A stretch of 64,000 nt of DNA from Gemmatimonadales bacterium (GTDB lineage: Bacteria; Gemmatimonadota; Glassbacteria; GWA2-58-10): contig JAJRTS010000080.1 of NCBI GenBank assembly GCA_024278175.1, forward strand, positions 1 to 64,000. Reading direction: 5' to 3'. The position numbers and the translations under genes were made by a program. Below, piece by piece: positions 17,533 to 26,456 of the stretch. Within the stretch, counting starts at the first letter, position 1; each line of letters starts with the position of its first letter. Under the pieces are notes generated by a model, which saw only the letters and a program-made list of their open reading frames with translations, ran no database searches and was not told the origin of the DNA.

Positions 17533-18102
17533 TTAACGCTCAGTTTTTTTCGCAACTGCCGGGGCGGGCAACTCCGCCGGCGATATGGGGTTGCCCGTGC
17601 GCCTGCTGAATTTTTCGCGATGGAGCACATCTTGCAGCGATCGTTTTACACGCCGCGGCGGGTGGTTGTCGGCCGGGTAGCCCAGCGCCACCGTGCTGAC
17701 CAGTTTGTATTGCTCGGGAGCGCCCACGAGTCGCACGATTTTTTTTGCGTAGGGCTTCTTGTCCCCGGCCACCCAGCAGGAGCCGAGACCCTGGGCGAAA
17801 GCGGCCACCATCAGGTTCTGAGTGGCCGCCGAGCCGTCTTCCAGGTAGTACTTGGTATCGCGGCAGAGCACGACAATGCACACCGGCGCCTGGGCGAGAT
17901 ATTTTCCGTAGTCGCACAGTGCGGCGATCTGTCCGCGGACCCTGGCGTCGGTGACCACCACGAACTCCCAGGGTTCCACTCCCCGGCCCGTGGCGGCCAG
18001 CCTGGCGGCATCGACAGCAGCCTCCACCTTTTCCCATTCGACAGGTTCCGTGCTGTAACTGCGGATACTGCGCCTTCCTCTCAGTGCGTCCATTGCATCC
18101 AT
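17533..18102 (-). CDS. Nitroreductase-family flavoprotein
   Basis: This 189-residue protein has the FMN-binding nitroreductase layout: RRSIRSYSTEPVEWEKVEAA at the N-terminus, GVEPWEFVVVTD, and the later NLMVAAFAQGLGSCWVAG, which closes the active site. The length is normal for the family. It probably reduces quinones, nitro compounds or acts in cofactor metabolism using NAD(P)H. It is divergent from an Rrf2 regulator gene and shares the 236-base intergenic region with it, so joint control is plausible. The final 15 or so residues (PAVAKKTER) are a loose charged tail. Confidence 0.88.
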   Translation of the reverse strand: MDAMDALRGRRSIRSYSTEPVEWEKVEAAVDAARLAATGRGVEPWEFVVVTDARVRGQIAALCDYGKYLAQAPVCIVVLCRDTKYYLEDGSAATQNLMVAAFAQGLGSCWVAGDKKPYAKKIVRLVGAPEQYKLVSTVALGYPADNHPPRRVKRSLQDVLHREKFSRRTGNPISPAELPAPAVAKKTER

Positions 18103-18226
18103 CGTGCTCTCCAGGTGGGCTGGTTGGAAAGTGACGGGGTAAGCCGGCCAGCGGCAAAAAAAAGCAACAATATTTGATAATCAGACGTTAATAATTGGAG
18201 ATTGAAGCTGATTTAACAGATGGCGA

Positions 18227-18255
18227 TTGACAGCAGAATAAATGCTTGTTATTTA
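18227..18255 (+). promoter_or_regulatory. Candidate sigma-70-type promoter of the Rrf2 gene
   Basis: TTGACA at 18227-18232, a 17-nt spacer and TATTTA at 18250-18255. The predicted transcription start falls on the palindrome just downstream, as expected for an autorepressed promoter. Confidence 0.55.
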
Positions 18256-18257
18256 CT

Positions 18258-18272
18258 ATAATTCCGAATTAT
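18258..18272. promoter_or_regulatory. Candidate Rrf2-regulator operator
   Basis: ATAATTC-C-GAATTAT is a perfect 7-1-7 inverted repeat immediately after the -10 element and 66 bases before the Rrf2 start codon. Its length and AT-rich palindromic form fit operators of dimeric Rrf2 regulators; binding is inferred from position only. Confidence 0.5.
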
Positions 18273-18338
18273 TTTTCCACAATAAGTTGTAGCTTTGTTT
18301 AGCCGGCGGTTAACTGCTGGCTGGAGGGATTGCTTTCG

Positions 18339-18782
18339 ATGCATTTCAGTGCTCAGGAAGAGTATGGTTTGCGTTGTGTGCTGCACCTTGCGCGCAAACA
18401 AGATGCGAATTCCGTGACCGCCCGCGAAATCAGCGAGTGTGAGCAGATCAGCCTCGACTACGTGCACAAGCTGCTCGGTATTCTCAAACGCAATGGCTTG
18501 ATCACGAGTATCCGGGGGATCAACGGCGGATTCAGTCTCAAGCATCCTCCCGGGGAAATCTCGGTATGCGATGTGCTGAAGATGTTGTCCAGCGAGCTTA
18601 ACAGCGAGGGACACTGCGCCAAGTTCAGCCGCCGTAAGAGTCACTCCTGCCAGGGCCAGGTGGAATGTAAGGTTAAGCCCTTCTGGGATACGGTTTTCCG
18701 CATTTACGAAGAGTTCGGTTCACGAGTCACCATTCAGGACCTGATTGACAGCCGGATTCCCACTGTGAAAATCAGCTTCTAA
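18339..18782 (+). CDS. Rrf2-family transcriptional regulator, probable Fe-S sensor
   Basis: The 147-residue protein starts MHFSAQEEYGLRCVLHLA, the standard Rrf2 N-terminus, preceded by GGAGGG ten bases upstream. The longer TTG start nine bases earlier is disfavoured. The winged helix is clear (VTAREISECEQISLDYVHKL, then IRGINGGFSLKHPP). Three Cys residues lie in the dimerisation-region loop (HCAKF, HSCQG, VECKV), the number used by IscR, NsrR and RsrR to hold a [2Fe-2S] or [4Fe-4S] cluster. It is likely to sense redox, nitric oxide or Fe-S status, to regulate itself, and possibly to control the divergent nitroreductase. Confidence 0.88.
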   Translation: MHFSAQEEYGLRCVLHLARKQDANSVTAREISECEQISLDYVHKLLGILKRNGLITSIRGINGGFSLKHPPGEISVCDVLKMLSSELNSEGHCAKFSRRKSHSCQGQVECKVKPFWDTVFRIYEEFGSRVTIQDLIDSRIPTVKISF

Positions 18783-18871
18783 CACTCCCTGCCGGATTTT
18801 TACTCTCTTTCGTCGCGCACATCGGGCAGGCCCCATAGCGGTGCCTGCCCTTGCGCGTCCGCCAGTTATCG

Positions 18872-21064
18872 CTATTCCAGCATTTGCCCGTAAGTGTCCA
18901 GGAAACCTGTTCCGGTCCCCCGGTTGATTATCCGCAGACGGCGCTCCTGATTCAGTACCTTGTAAAACAACTCGGCCTGGCCGTAGGCTTTTTTCACCTT
19001 GCCGGCGGGAACCGGGTGTCCCATCGGGTCCGCCAGGCTGGCCAGCACCAGCGGACGGGGAGCGATAGCCGCAGCCAGCGCGGGCAGGTCGTAGTGAGCG
19101 AGCGCGCCGCGGACCACGTTGTCCAACTGGTCCTGATGGTATCTGGCGTCGATCACAGCTTTCCAGCTCACAAGCCCACCCTCGATTATCACCGAGCCGA
19201 TCCTGCTGTCGAACGCGGCCGCGTGCATCGCCGGTACGCCCATGCGTCCGTTGGCCACCAGCAGCACTTTCGCTCCGCCGCTGAGTTTGCTCAACACTTC
19301 GGCCGAGCGTGAGATATCGTTGGCGCGCATGCCCACAAGGCTGCGGTTGACATGGAAAGCCATCAAGGGCACGTCCCAATCGGGCGAGAACCACTTGACG
19401 AACAGGTCGCTGCGCCTGGAGGGGCGGGCCAGTTCCCCCTGGCCGCGGATATCGGGGGCAAGCACCGGGTGGCCTGCGCGCACCAGCTCGGCTATGTCTG
19501 TGTTGGCGTCATCCCCCTTGTTATAGTTGGAGATCCAGAGAACGGCCGGTTTGTCGACAGACTGTTTTTCAGGGTGGAACAGCAGTGCGGGCAGAGTGAT
19601 TCCAGCTTCAACATTGTAGCTGATCAAATCAATTTTCATGCCCTGCCGCTCGATTGTGCCCCTGTTCTGCAGGTCAAGCTCGCCCCGGGTGCGTGCGAAC
19701 GCAGAGAGTTCTTTCGCCCTGGCGATTATCCGTTCACGCTCGGCCTCTATCTCCGGCAGGTGGATCGGTTTTTTCTCGGTGTACATGATTTTTTTGGCGA
19801 ACTTGCGGTTGAGCGAAGCTATCGTCTCGGCGTCGTCGTAACTGGTGCTCACCTGCCCGGTGGGCGTGGCCCACAGGTCCTGGTCGCTTTCGGGAATGCG
19901 TTCGGGCTCGACATAATCGATCTCGCGGCCCTGGAGGTGTTTGGCGAACCACTGAACACAGGCCTCGCGGCGGGGCTTACTGTAACCGTGGATGTCGTCC
20001 GCCTCGAACTTGGCCACCTTGTCCCGCGCGCCGAACAGGCTGTAGACCCGGCTGGCCTCGTTGTAGGTGTGACGTGCGCCGACAATATTGAAAAAGTCCT
20101 GGATCGCCAGGTTCATCATGTACGGTTTGGGCGCGAACGCCAGCGGAAAGTCGCCGAAATCCAGCCCGTTGCCGATGAAGGGGAGCATGTTCTGCTCGGC
20201 GTCCTGGGGGCCGATAGTCGACCACAGCTTGCGCCAGGAGGTGATATAACAGCTCGGAACGGCCGCTGCCAGCCGGGTGTCCATCGCCGCGATATAGGCC
20301 GTGGCCATGCCGCCGCCGCTGTTACCGGTCACGGCGATCCGCTCCGGGTCCACATCGGGCCGCTCCATAAGGTAATCGATACAGCGGATCATATCCCAGA
20401 CAAAATAGGTGGCGGCGTTGGCCCCGGTGAGCAGGCACTGGATACCGGGCAGGGTGTGCTCGGTGGTGGTGCCTTCCAGCCAGGTGCCGCCCAGGCTCTC
20501 GTCCCAGTACATGAAACGCTCGCCCTGGCCCGGCGGGTCGAACGTGAACACGAGAAATCCCTCTTCCGCCAGATCTGCCCAGATCGCCTGGTACACGCCG
20601 GCGGCCTTGCCGTTCATCGAGTGGCCGCAGGTGCCCAGTACCGCCGGGTAAGGTTTTTGCGCGCCCTTGGGAACGTAAACGTTACCGGTAACGTAAAAAC
20701 CGGGCATACTCTGCAGCACCACGTTCTCGATCGTGTAGCGCTCGCGCTCCAGGCGGCCGGTCACTTTTGCCTTGAGGTCGGTTTTCTCCGGCAGGGGCCC
20801 CAGGGTGGATAACATCCGTTCCCGGACCAGCTTCTGACGTGCCCGCACGTCGTCGGCGCTGCGCAGCGAGGCGATTTCACTCTCGCGCCGGTCCAGGTAG
20901 TCCCAGGCAATTTCGGTCAGGTAGCTGTAGAGCATTTTTTTTGCCTGTGCCGCCTCGGCGTTTGTTTTCCAGACAGTCAGCTCACGCTGGGCAAGCAGGC
21001 AGGCGGGAATCAGACAAAGAATCAACGCGGCAAGAACCGGGTGGACCAGACGTCGTAAATTCAT
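18872..21064 (-). CDS. Secreted acetylxylan-esterase-like protein with two hydrolase lobes
   Basis: The 730-residue protein has a signal peptide (residues 1-25, ending LLAQ). The first alpha/beta-hydrolase lobe is AXE1/dienelactone-hydrolase-like (PAVLGTCGHSMNGK; FTFDPPGQGERFMYWD), with an intact nucleophile elbow VTGNSGGGMATAY. A second hydrolase-like lobe (PAVLWISNYNKGDDAN; VLAPDIRGQGEL) has LLVANGRMGVPAM where a GxSxG elbow would be expected, so it lacks the nucleophile Ser and is probably non-catalytic. It likely removes acyl groups from polysaccharide. The hairpin at 18824-18850 (GGGCAGGC / GCCTGCCC) downstream may mark the end of the convergent transcripts. Confidence 0.75.
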   Translation of the reverse strand: MNLRRLVHPVLAALILCLIPACLLAQRELTVWKTNAEAAQAKKMLYSYLTEIAWDYLDRRESEIASLRSADDVRARQKLVRERMLSTLGPLPEKTDLKAKVTGRLERERYTIENVVLQSMPGFYVTGNVYVPKGAQKPYPAVLGTCGHSMNGKAAGVYQAIWADLAEEGFLVFTFDPPGQGERFMYWDESLGGTWLEGTTTEHTLPGIQCLLTGANAATYFVWDMIRCIDYLMERPDVDPERIAVTGNSGGGMATAYIAAMDTRLAAAVPSCYITSWRKLWSTIGPQDAEQNMLPFIGNGLDFGDFPLAFAPKPYMMNLAIQDFFNIVGARHTYNEASRVYSLFGARDKVAKFEADDIHGYSKPRREACVQWFAKHLQGREIDYVEPERIPESDQDLWATPTGQVSTSYDDAETIASLNRKFAKKIMYTEKKPIHLPEIEAERERIIARAKELSAFARTRGELDLQNRGTIERQGMKIDLISYNVEAGITLPALLFHPEKQSVDKPAVLWISNYNKGDDANTDIAELVRAGHPVLAPDIRGQGELARPSRRSDLFVKWFSPDWDVPLMAFHVNRSLVGMRANDISRSAEVLSKLSGGAKVLLVANGRMGVPAMHAAAFDSRIGSVIIEGGLVSWKAVIDARYHQDQLDNVVRGALAHYDLPALAAAIAPRPLVLASLADPMGHPVPAGKVKKAYGQAELFYKVLNQERRLRIINRGTGTGFLDTYGQMLE

Positions 21065-21234
21065 CGGCGATGGGCTCCTTATTACGGTGGATTACTGATC
21101 GGAAGACAAGAGGGACAAAAAGAAGGAACGTTATTCACCCATGATAAACTAATTCCGGCGGCAGACAAGGAAAATCCGCGGTGGGAGGGTTGCGGGCGGC
21201 AGCTAAGGGGCGGGGCGCCTGAAAAAACGCGCTT

Positions 21235-21834
21235 TCAGAAAATACCCTGGACGCCGGAAATCTCGGCCTCGAACTTCTCGATATGGCCCTCGATATAAAT
21301 GTCGTGGCTGTCAAGCCGGGTGGGTTCAACCACGAACCGGATCCCGAACACGACCTCGGGAAAGGCGAAAATCTGCCTGAGCCTGGGGTCCTCGCTGCTC
21401 AGTTCGAAATCGGCCGGCAGAAACATCTTGCGCTGGACCTGGACCGCGATCGGGTCGTTGTAGATGTCAACGCTGTTGCCGATATAGAGGATCATCGAGG
21501 TGGCGCCATCGTGGTTGCCGGGCTTCACCAGCATCTTGAGGTATACCTTGGCGTTCTCTATCTCCACCAGCTTATAGCCGTTCAAACCGATGGGGATCAC
21601 TACCGGTGAGATCAACGCGGCCATGCTGCCCAGCTCCCCGGCGGCCTTCACAGTGTCCAGCGGCAGCTCTTCGCTCAACTTGAAAGTCTGGCTGCGGTAG
21701 TTGATCAGCGTGGCATCGAGTTGCGGGATCAGGTCCAGGCGCTCGCGCTTGGTGGTGTTGCTGCAGCCGGTGGCCAGAGTCAGCATCAGGGCGGCAAGCA
21801 GGCGCAGATGCTTGTGGGCGATAAGGTTTTTCAT
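21235..21834 (-). CDS. Lipoprotein of unknown function
   Basis: The 199-residue protein has a lipoprotein signal peptide whose lipobox reads LATGC (Cys at about residue 24). The mature part is mostly predicted beta-strand with no family I recognise; the late Water-stress/LEA-14-like beta pattern is only a visual impression. A short unrelated gap of 170 bases separates it from the esterase gene; that gap shows nothing recognisable. Membership of an operon with the esterase cannot be shown. Confidence 0.7.
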   Translation of the reverse strand: MKNLIAHKHLRLLAALMLTLATGCSNTTKRERLDLIPQLDATLINYRSQTFKLSEELPLDTVKAAGELGSMAALISPVVIPIGLNGYKLVEIENAKVYLKMLVKPGNHDGATSMILYIGNSVDIYNDPIAVQVQRKMFLPADFELSSEDPRLRQIFAFPEVVFGIRFVVEPTRLDSHDIYIEGHIEKFEAEISGVQGIF

Positions 21835-21995
21835 CGATTGCTCCTTAAGGATAACTACTCCCGCGCCCGTCGGTATGTTTCATCGTGGAGACGAAAACCC
21901 GCCCACACTGCATTAAGCGGGACGGGTTTTCGATGGAAGCTTATAAAGAACCGCCGGAAAAAACTCAACGGTCACGAGATTTTTTGCTGTTAAGG

Positions 21996-22183
21996 CATGT
22001 GGGAACCTCTAAAAATCATCTTTCGGCTGCGCCCGGCTACGTAACCGCCCGGCTGCGTTTTCGTTTAAAAACCGTCCTCAACATAGCGCTGCTATGCTTC
22101 CGGCGGTTTTTGTCCTCAAGCCTTGCCGGAGCAGTTTCTCGCTCGGGCTCGCTTCAAAATTCAATTATTGGAGGTCCCCATGT
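21996..22183. mobile_element. TIR-bounded MITE-like element
   Basis: About 185 bp bounded by imperfect inverted ends (CATGTGGGAACCTCTAAAA on the left; on the right, reading inward, CATGGGGACCTCCAATAA). Inside, a hairpin at 22067-22111 has arms AAAAACCG/CGGTTTTT and CATAGC/GCTATG. No protein is encoded. It accounts for most of the 430-base gap between the lipoprotein and secF genes. It is unrelated in sequence to the 205-bp family. Confidence 0.6.
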
Positions 22184-22264
22184 AACTAAACTTCTGGCTG
22201 GCCTTGAGAGCCGGATTCCACTGGCCACTGTTTTTTTTCCACACGCCGCTAATACTTTCGCGGC

Positions 22265-23350
22265 TCAGACGGCGATCTTGCGGTTGCTCAGTTCGGTGCT
22301 GCTGCCGAACCGGCTGTGCCAGTAAATCAGCACGGGGCTGGCGATATAGATCGACGAGTAGGTACCGACGACGATGCCGATAAAAATCGCCAGGGCGAAC
22401 GAGCGGATCACCTCGCCGCCGAAAAGCAGCAGGATCAGGATAACGAGCATCGTGGTCAGCGAGGTGACCAGGGTGCGGCTGAGCACGTGGTTGATACTCT
22501 TGTTGATTATCCGGTCGAGGCTCAGGCGTTTGCGTTCCTTGGGATACTCCTCGCGGATCCTGTCGAAAAGCACGATCGTATCGTTGAGCGAATAACCGAC
22601 AATCGTCAGCAGCGCGGCGACAATCGAGAGGTCAAGCTCTTTGTTGAGCAGCGAGAAAATGCCTACTGTAATCATGACGTCGTGGATCAGCGCCACAATC
22701 GCGCCCATGGCGTACTTGAAATCGAACTTGACACAGATATAACCGATAACCGCCGCGCTGAGCAGGATGATCAGGATCGTCCAGAGGTCGCTGGCCAGCA
22801 CCACGCTGGACGAGCTGACTGTCAGCACCAGCAGGCCGAAAATGAGCGTTACCAGTACTCCCAGGAAGCTTTCGGCCTCGAAACGGATCGAGATATAGAT
22901 GACAATCCCGATCATGGCGAACAGCATCGCCAACATCGCTTTTTCTCTCAACTCGGTGCCGATTTTTGGCCCCACCAGGTCGTTCTGTTCCACGATATAA
23001 GGATTGTCCGGGAACGCCGAATCGAACTGGGTCTGGATCTGCCCCAGGTAGTTGTTGTCGCTGGCATCGGCAAGCTGAAGGCGGATAAGGACGTGGTTAC
23101 GGTCGCCGAAATGAGTGACCTCAAAGGACTCCAAACCGGCCCGGTTCAACGCGCTGCGCACATCCTCGGCCGCCACATCCTTGTCAAAATTGAAAGTGAT
23201 CGCCGCGCCGCCGGTGAAATCGATCCCGTATTTCGGGCCGCCGTGGGCAATCAGTGAAATTATGCCGATCACGATCACCGCCAGCGAGATTCTCAGCGCG
23301 ATTTTGCGATGAGTGATAAACTCAAAATCAGGATTATTGATCAGTTCCAT
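22265..23350 (-). CDS. secF: Protein translocase subunit SecF
   Basis: The 361-residue inner-membrane protein is the partner of SecD in proton-driven export. The first membrane segment (residues about 18-36) is followed by YGIDFTGGAAITFNF, the conserved SecF start of the periplasmic domain. Later segments include GALVALIHDVMITVGIF-like helix 4 (seen as GAIVALIHDVMITVGIFSLL) and VGYSLNDTIVLFDRIREEY. Length is slightly above the usual 300-320 because of the periplasmic part. secD ends 68 bases upstream, so the two are co-transcribed. Confidence 0.95.
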   Translation of the reverse strand: MELINNPDFEFITHRKIALRISLAVIVIGIISLIAHGGPKYGIDFTGGAAITFNFDKDVAAEDVRSALNRAGLESFEVTHFGDRNHVLIRLQLADASDNNYLGQIQTQFDSAFPDNPYIVEQNDLVGPKIGTELREKAMLAMLFAMIGIVIYISIRFEAESFLGVLVTLIFGLLVLTVSSSSVVLASDLWTILIILLSAAVIGYICVKFDFKYAMGAIVALIHDVMITVGIFSLLNKELDLSIVAALLTIVGYSLNDTIVLFDRIREEYPKERKRLSLDRIINKSINHVLSRTLVTSLTTMLVILILLLFGGEVIRSFALAIFIGIVVGTYSSIYIASPVLIYWHSRFGSSTELSNRKIAV

Positions 23351-23418
23351 TTCAAATTGCTCCCGGGTTCCTGGACTTGCAGAACTGTTGACGATTTAAG
23401 CTCACGGATCGCCTGATC

Positions 23419-25302
23419 TCAGATGGCGATGGACTTTACACTTTTACGGCTGGTCCACAGGTCGAAAATGACCCTGGTGACATAAATCGCCGTGAACATA
23501 CTTGTGGCCAGGCCGATCGAGAGAGTTACCGCGAATCCCTTGATCGGGCCGGTGCCGAACTGGAAGAGCACAATAGCGGTGATAAACGTAGTCACGTTGG
23601 CGTCCATGATCGTGCTGAACGCCTTGTCGTAACCCGCGTCGATAGCGGCGCGAAGGGTCTTGCCCGCTTTCAGCTCCTCGCGGATACGCTCGAATATCAG
23701 CACGTTGGCGTCCACCGCCATCCCGATTGTAAGGATCAGCCCGGCGATACCCGGCAGGGTGAGCGTAGCGTTGAAACCGGCCAGCACGGCCAGGATGATT
23801 ATCATGTCGAAGAGCAGGGCCACATTGGCCACCATCCCGCCGAAACGGTAGTAAACCAGCATGAACAGCACCACCAGGCCCAGGCCGATCATGCCCGCCC
23901 GGCTGCCCTTGGCGATAGAGTCCGCGCCCAGCGAGGGACCAACCGAACGGCTCTCGGCAATATTGAGCGGGGCGGGCAATGCGCCGGCCCGCAGCACTAT
24001 CGACAGGTCGCGGGCTTTCTCCATCGTCTGCACACCCTCGATCTGCGCCCGGCCGTTGGGAATCCGGCTCATGATCCGCGGGGCGAACTTGACTACCCCG
24101 TCCAGCACAATCGCAAGGTCGCGCTGGATGAACCGCTCGGTGATCACGGCGAAACTGTCGGCGCCCTCGCCTGTGAGCTCCATCATCACCAGCGGTTTGT
24201 TGGCCGTGGAGGGGTCGTAGCCGCTGCCCAGGGTGGCGTTGGCGTCGGCCAGGAAACCGCCGGTCATCTCCGGCTTGTCCTTCATCAGGAACACACGTTT
24301 GTACTCGGTGCCGTCGGGGCCGGTGTAGTTCGTGTCATCGTCGCCCCACGCCACTTCCAGCGTGTCGGGCTCGTCGTTTTCGTCGGCGCTGCGGTAGCGA
24401 AGGTAATCCACCATATTGGAAACCTCGGCCATCGCCACAGTCTTGGCCACTTCGGGAATTTCGAGGTATGCGCGTACCAGCGGCACGTTGTTGACAGGCA
24501 CCAGCAGTTCGCTCTGCTGACGGCCCCCGGCCTGCGTCGGCTCCTGGAAAAACAGGCGGCTGAACGTGTTCTTGTCCCCGGCTGATAGCTGGCCGCCCTC
24601 GTCGAGCAACTCGTCGAACCCGTCGGTATCTTCCGTGGTCGTGTCCGCTGCCGCTGTGTCGGTGGCGGCGGTGTCAGCCTGGTCCTCGCCGAACATTTTC
24701 ATCGGGTCGAAACTCTCGTCAGCCTGCGCGTCGGTGGCAGCCATGGTGTCGCCGGTTTCGGTCGCTGCCGCCGCTGTCTCGCGCTCCTCGTCCAGCAGGT
24801 AAAGCTCGTTTCCCTCGATCAACTCATCGACAATGGTCAGCACCTCGCGGAACTCGCCCTGGGGCTTGACCAGCTTGAACTCAAGGTACGCGCTCTGTTC
24901 CACCAGGGCGCGTGCACGGGCGGTATCGACCACGCCCGCCAACTCGACAATAATTCGTTCATCGCCGGCTTTCTGGACCAGCGGTTCACTGACGCCAAAC
25001 TGATCGACACGCGTGCGGATAATCTCCAGCGCCCTGTCGATAGCGTCGCTTTCCTCTTCCTTGCTCATCTTCATCTGGTCCCGGTCGAGCTCAAGCACCA
25101 GGTGCATGCCACCCTGAAGGTCCAGGCCCAGCTTGATACTTCTCTCCTCCAACTCCCGCAATCGTTGCGGTTCCGAGAGGTGCATCAGGCGGCGTGCCTC
25201 GGGTGTTTGTCTGGCCAGGAAAAACGTGGGCCAGAGGTAGTAGATACAACCGAAAAAGATCAGCAGGATGAAGATTATCTTGAACTTGATGTTCTGAAAC
25301 AT
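23419..25302 (-). CDS. secD: Protein translocase subunit SecD with an acidic insertion
   Basis: The 627-residue protein has the N-terminal membrane segment (about 9-28), the KLGLDLQGGMHLVLELD motif at about 57-73, the P1 head region, and the six-helix SecD core with PGIAGLILTIGMAVDANVLIFERIREE. Between about residues 172 and 237 lies an Ala/Thr/Asp/Glu-rich low-complexity stretch in the periplasmic P1 region that ordinary SecD proteins lack. The rest is intact, so function is expected. A good promoter lies about 125 bases upstream. Confidence 0.95.
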   Translation of the reverse strand: MFQNIKFKIIFILLIFFGCIYYLWPTFFLARQTPEARRLMHLSEPQRLRELEERSIKLGLDLQGGMHLVLELDRDQMKMSKEEESDAIDRALEIIRTRVDQFGVSEPLVQKAGDERIIVELAGVVDTARARALVEQSAYLEFKLVKPQGEFREVLTIVDELIEGNELYLLDEERETAAAATETGDTMAATDAQADESFDPMKMFGEDQADTAATDTAAADTTTEDTDGFDELLDEGGQLSAGDKNTFSRLFFQEPTQAGGRQQSELLVPVNNVPLVRAYLEIPEVAKTVAMAEVSNMVDYLRYRSADENDEPDTLEVAWGDDDTNYTGPDGTEYKRVFLMKDKPEMTGGFLADANATLGSGYDPSTANKPLVMMELTGEGADSFAVITERFIQRDLAIVLDGVVKFAPRIMSRIPNGRAQIEGVQTMEKARDLSIVLRAGALPAPLNIAESRSVGPSLGADSIAKGSRAGMIGLGLVVLFMLVYYRFGGMVANVALLFDMIIILAVLAGFNATLTLPGIAGLILTIGMAVDANVLIFERIREELKAGKTLRAAIDAGYDKAFSTIMDANVTTFITAIVLFQFGTGPIKGFAVTLSIGLATSMFTAIYVTRVIFDLWTSRKSVKSIAI

Positions 25303-25425
25303 CTGAGAAAACTCCCATGCGGGTAAGCGTTACGCGTCAATTTCATCGGGTGTGTGTCCCTTAGCCGGCTAAATCCGCAGTGCGCGGAAACAGCCGCCAT
25401 CGGCGAGCAAGTACGAGAATCATAT

Positions 25426-25454
25426 AAAATAGAAATCACCTAACTACTTGTCAA
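25426..25454 (-). promoter_or_regulatory. Sigma-70-type promoter of secDF
   Basis: Read on the minus strand: TTGACA, a 17-nt spacer and TATTTT, in the AT-rich gap upstream of secD. This is one of the best promoter matches in the window. The leader to secD would be about 115 nt. Confidence 0.65.
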
Positions 25455-25562
25455 CCTAAATATATCTTATATTTTGCTTAACTTGCTGTGTTTGCGCTAA
25501 CTTGTAAGCCCCCGGCGCGGCAGGCGGGGTTGCACTGGTACTAATTTGGACGCAGGTGTATT

Positions 25563-26456
25563 ATGACTCTGGTCAGCGTGATAATCCCCACATATAACCG
25601 CTGCACGATGTTGCGCGAGGCGGTGGAAAGCGTGCTTAACCAGACTTTCCGGGAGCTGGAGCTGATCGTGGTCGATGACGGCAGTGGCGACGGAACCGCT
25701 GAGCTGCTGGCCGGTTACGGCAATAGCATCATGACGATCCGCACCGCAAGGCACGGGGTATCGGCGGCGCGCAACACCGGTGCGCTCCGGGCGCTGGGGC
25801 GCTGGCTGGCGTTTCTCGACAGCGACGACATCTGGTTGCCGGAGAAACTCGAACGTCAATTAGAGGCGCACAACAATCAGCAGGAAAAAAAATTCAGCCA
25901 TACGGACGAGGTCTGGCTGCGGCGGGGGCGGAGGGTCAATCCGATGAAGAAGCACGGCAAGCGCGGCGGCCGGATTTTCGAGTGGTGCCTGCCGCTGTGC
26001 CGGATCAGCCCCAGCAGCGCGATGATAGATGCGAAGTTGTTCCGGCGCCTCGGCGGGTTCGACACGCGCTACCGGGTTTGCGAGGACTACGAGTTCTGGC
26101 TGCGGCTGACCGCGCAAGAGCCTGTGCTGTTTCTCGACCGGCCCTTGCTGGTCAAGCGCGGCGGGCACGACGACCAGTTATCAGGCGCCCACTGGGGGTT
26201 CGATCGCTGGCGGGTGCGGGCCCTGCGCGGAGTCATTGACAGTGGCTCGCTGGACAACGGCCAGCAGCTAGCGGCCCTGGAGGAACTGCTGCGCAAGGCG
26301 GCCGTGCTTGAAAACGGTTACGCCAAGCGGGGCAAACGCCTGCAGGCGCTGCGCTATAGCAGGATGATTGAGGCGGCGGAGGTGGAAAGGGATAAGCTGG
26401 CAGGTACTTTGAACTCAGAGGTTATGCAGAGCCGGAAGGGAGAGGGGGCCGAATGA
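25563..26456 (+). CDS. Glycosyltransferase family 2
   Basis: The 297-residue protein begins VSVIIPTYNRCTMLREAVES and has VVDDGSGDGT and LAFLDSDDIW, the nucleotide-sugar and metal (DSDD) motifs of GT2 inverting enzymes. CEDYEFWLRL supplies the probable catalytic base (ED). No membrane segments are present. It adds a sugar to a surface glycan or glycolipid acceptor of unknown identity. Its stop overlaps the next start by four bases (ATGA), making it the first gene of a three-gene coupled operon with a ParB-like protein and a radical SAM protein, an unexpected grouping. Confidence 0.9.
   Translation: MTLVSVIIPTYNRCTMLREAVESVLNQTFRELELIVVDDGSGDGTAELLAGYGNSIMTIRTARHGVSAARNTGALRALGRWLAFLDSDDIWLPEKLERQLEAHNNQQEKKFSHTDEVWLRRGRRVNPMKKHGKRGGRIFEWCLPLCRISPSSAMIDAKLFRRLGGFDTRYRVCEDYEFWLRLTAQEPVLFLDRPLLVKRGGHDDQLSGAHWGFDRWRVRALRGVIDSGSLDNGQQLAALEELLRKAAVLENGYAKRGKRLQALRYSRMIEAAEVERDKLAGTLNSEVMQSRKGEGAE

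Noticed and set aside
21885-22325. 146-residue plus-strand open frame
   Set aside because: It crosses the TIR-bounded element and runs antisense into secF; no ribosome-binding site or family resemblance.
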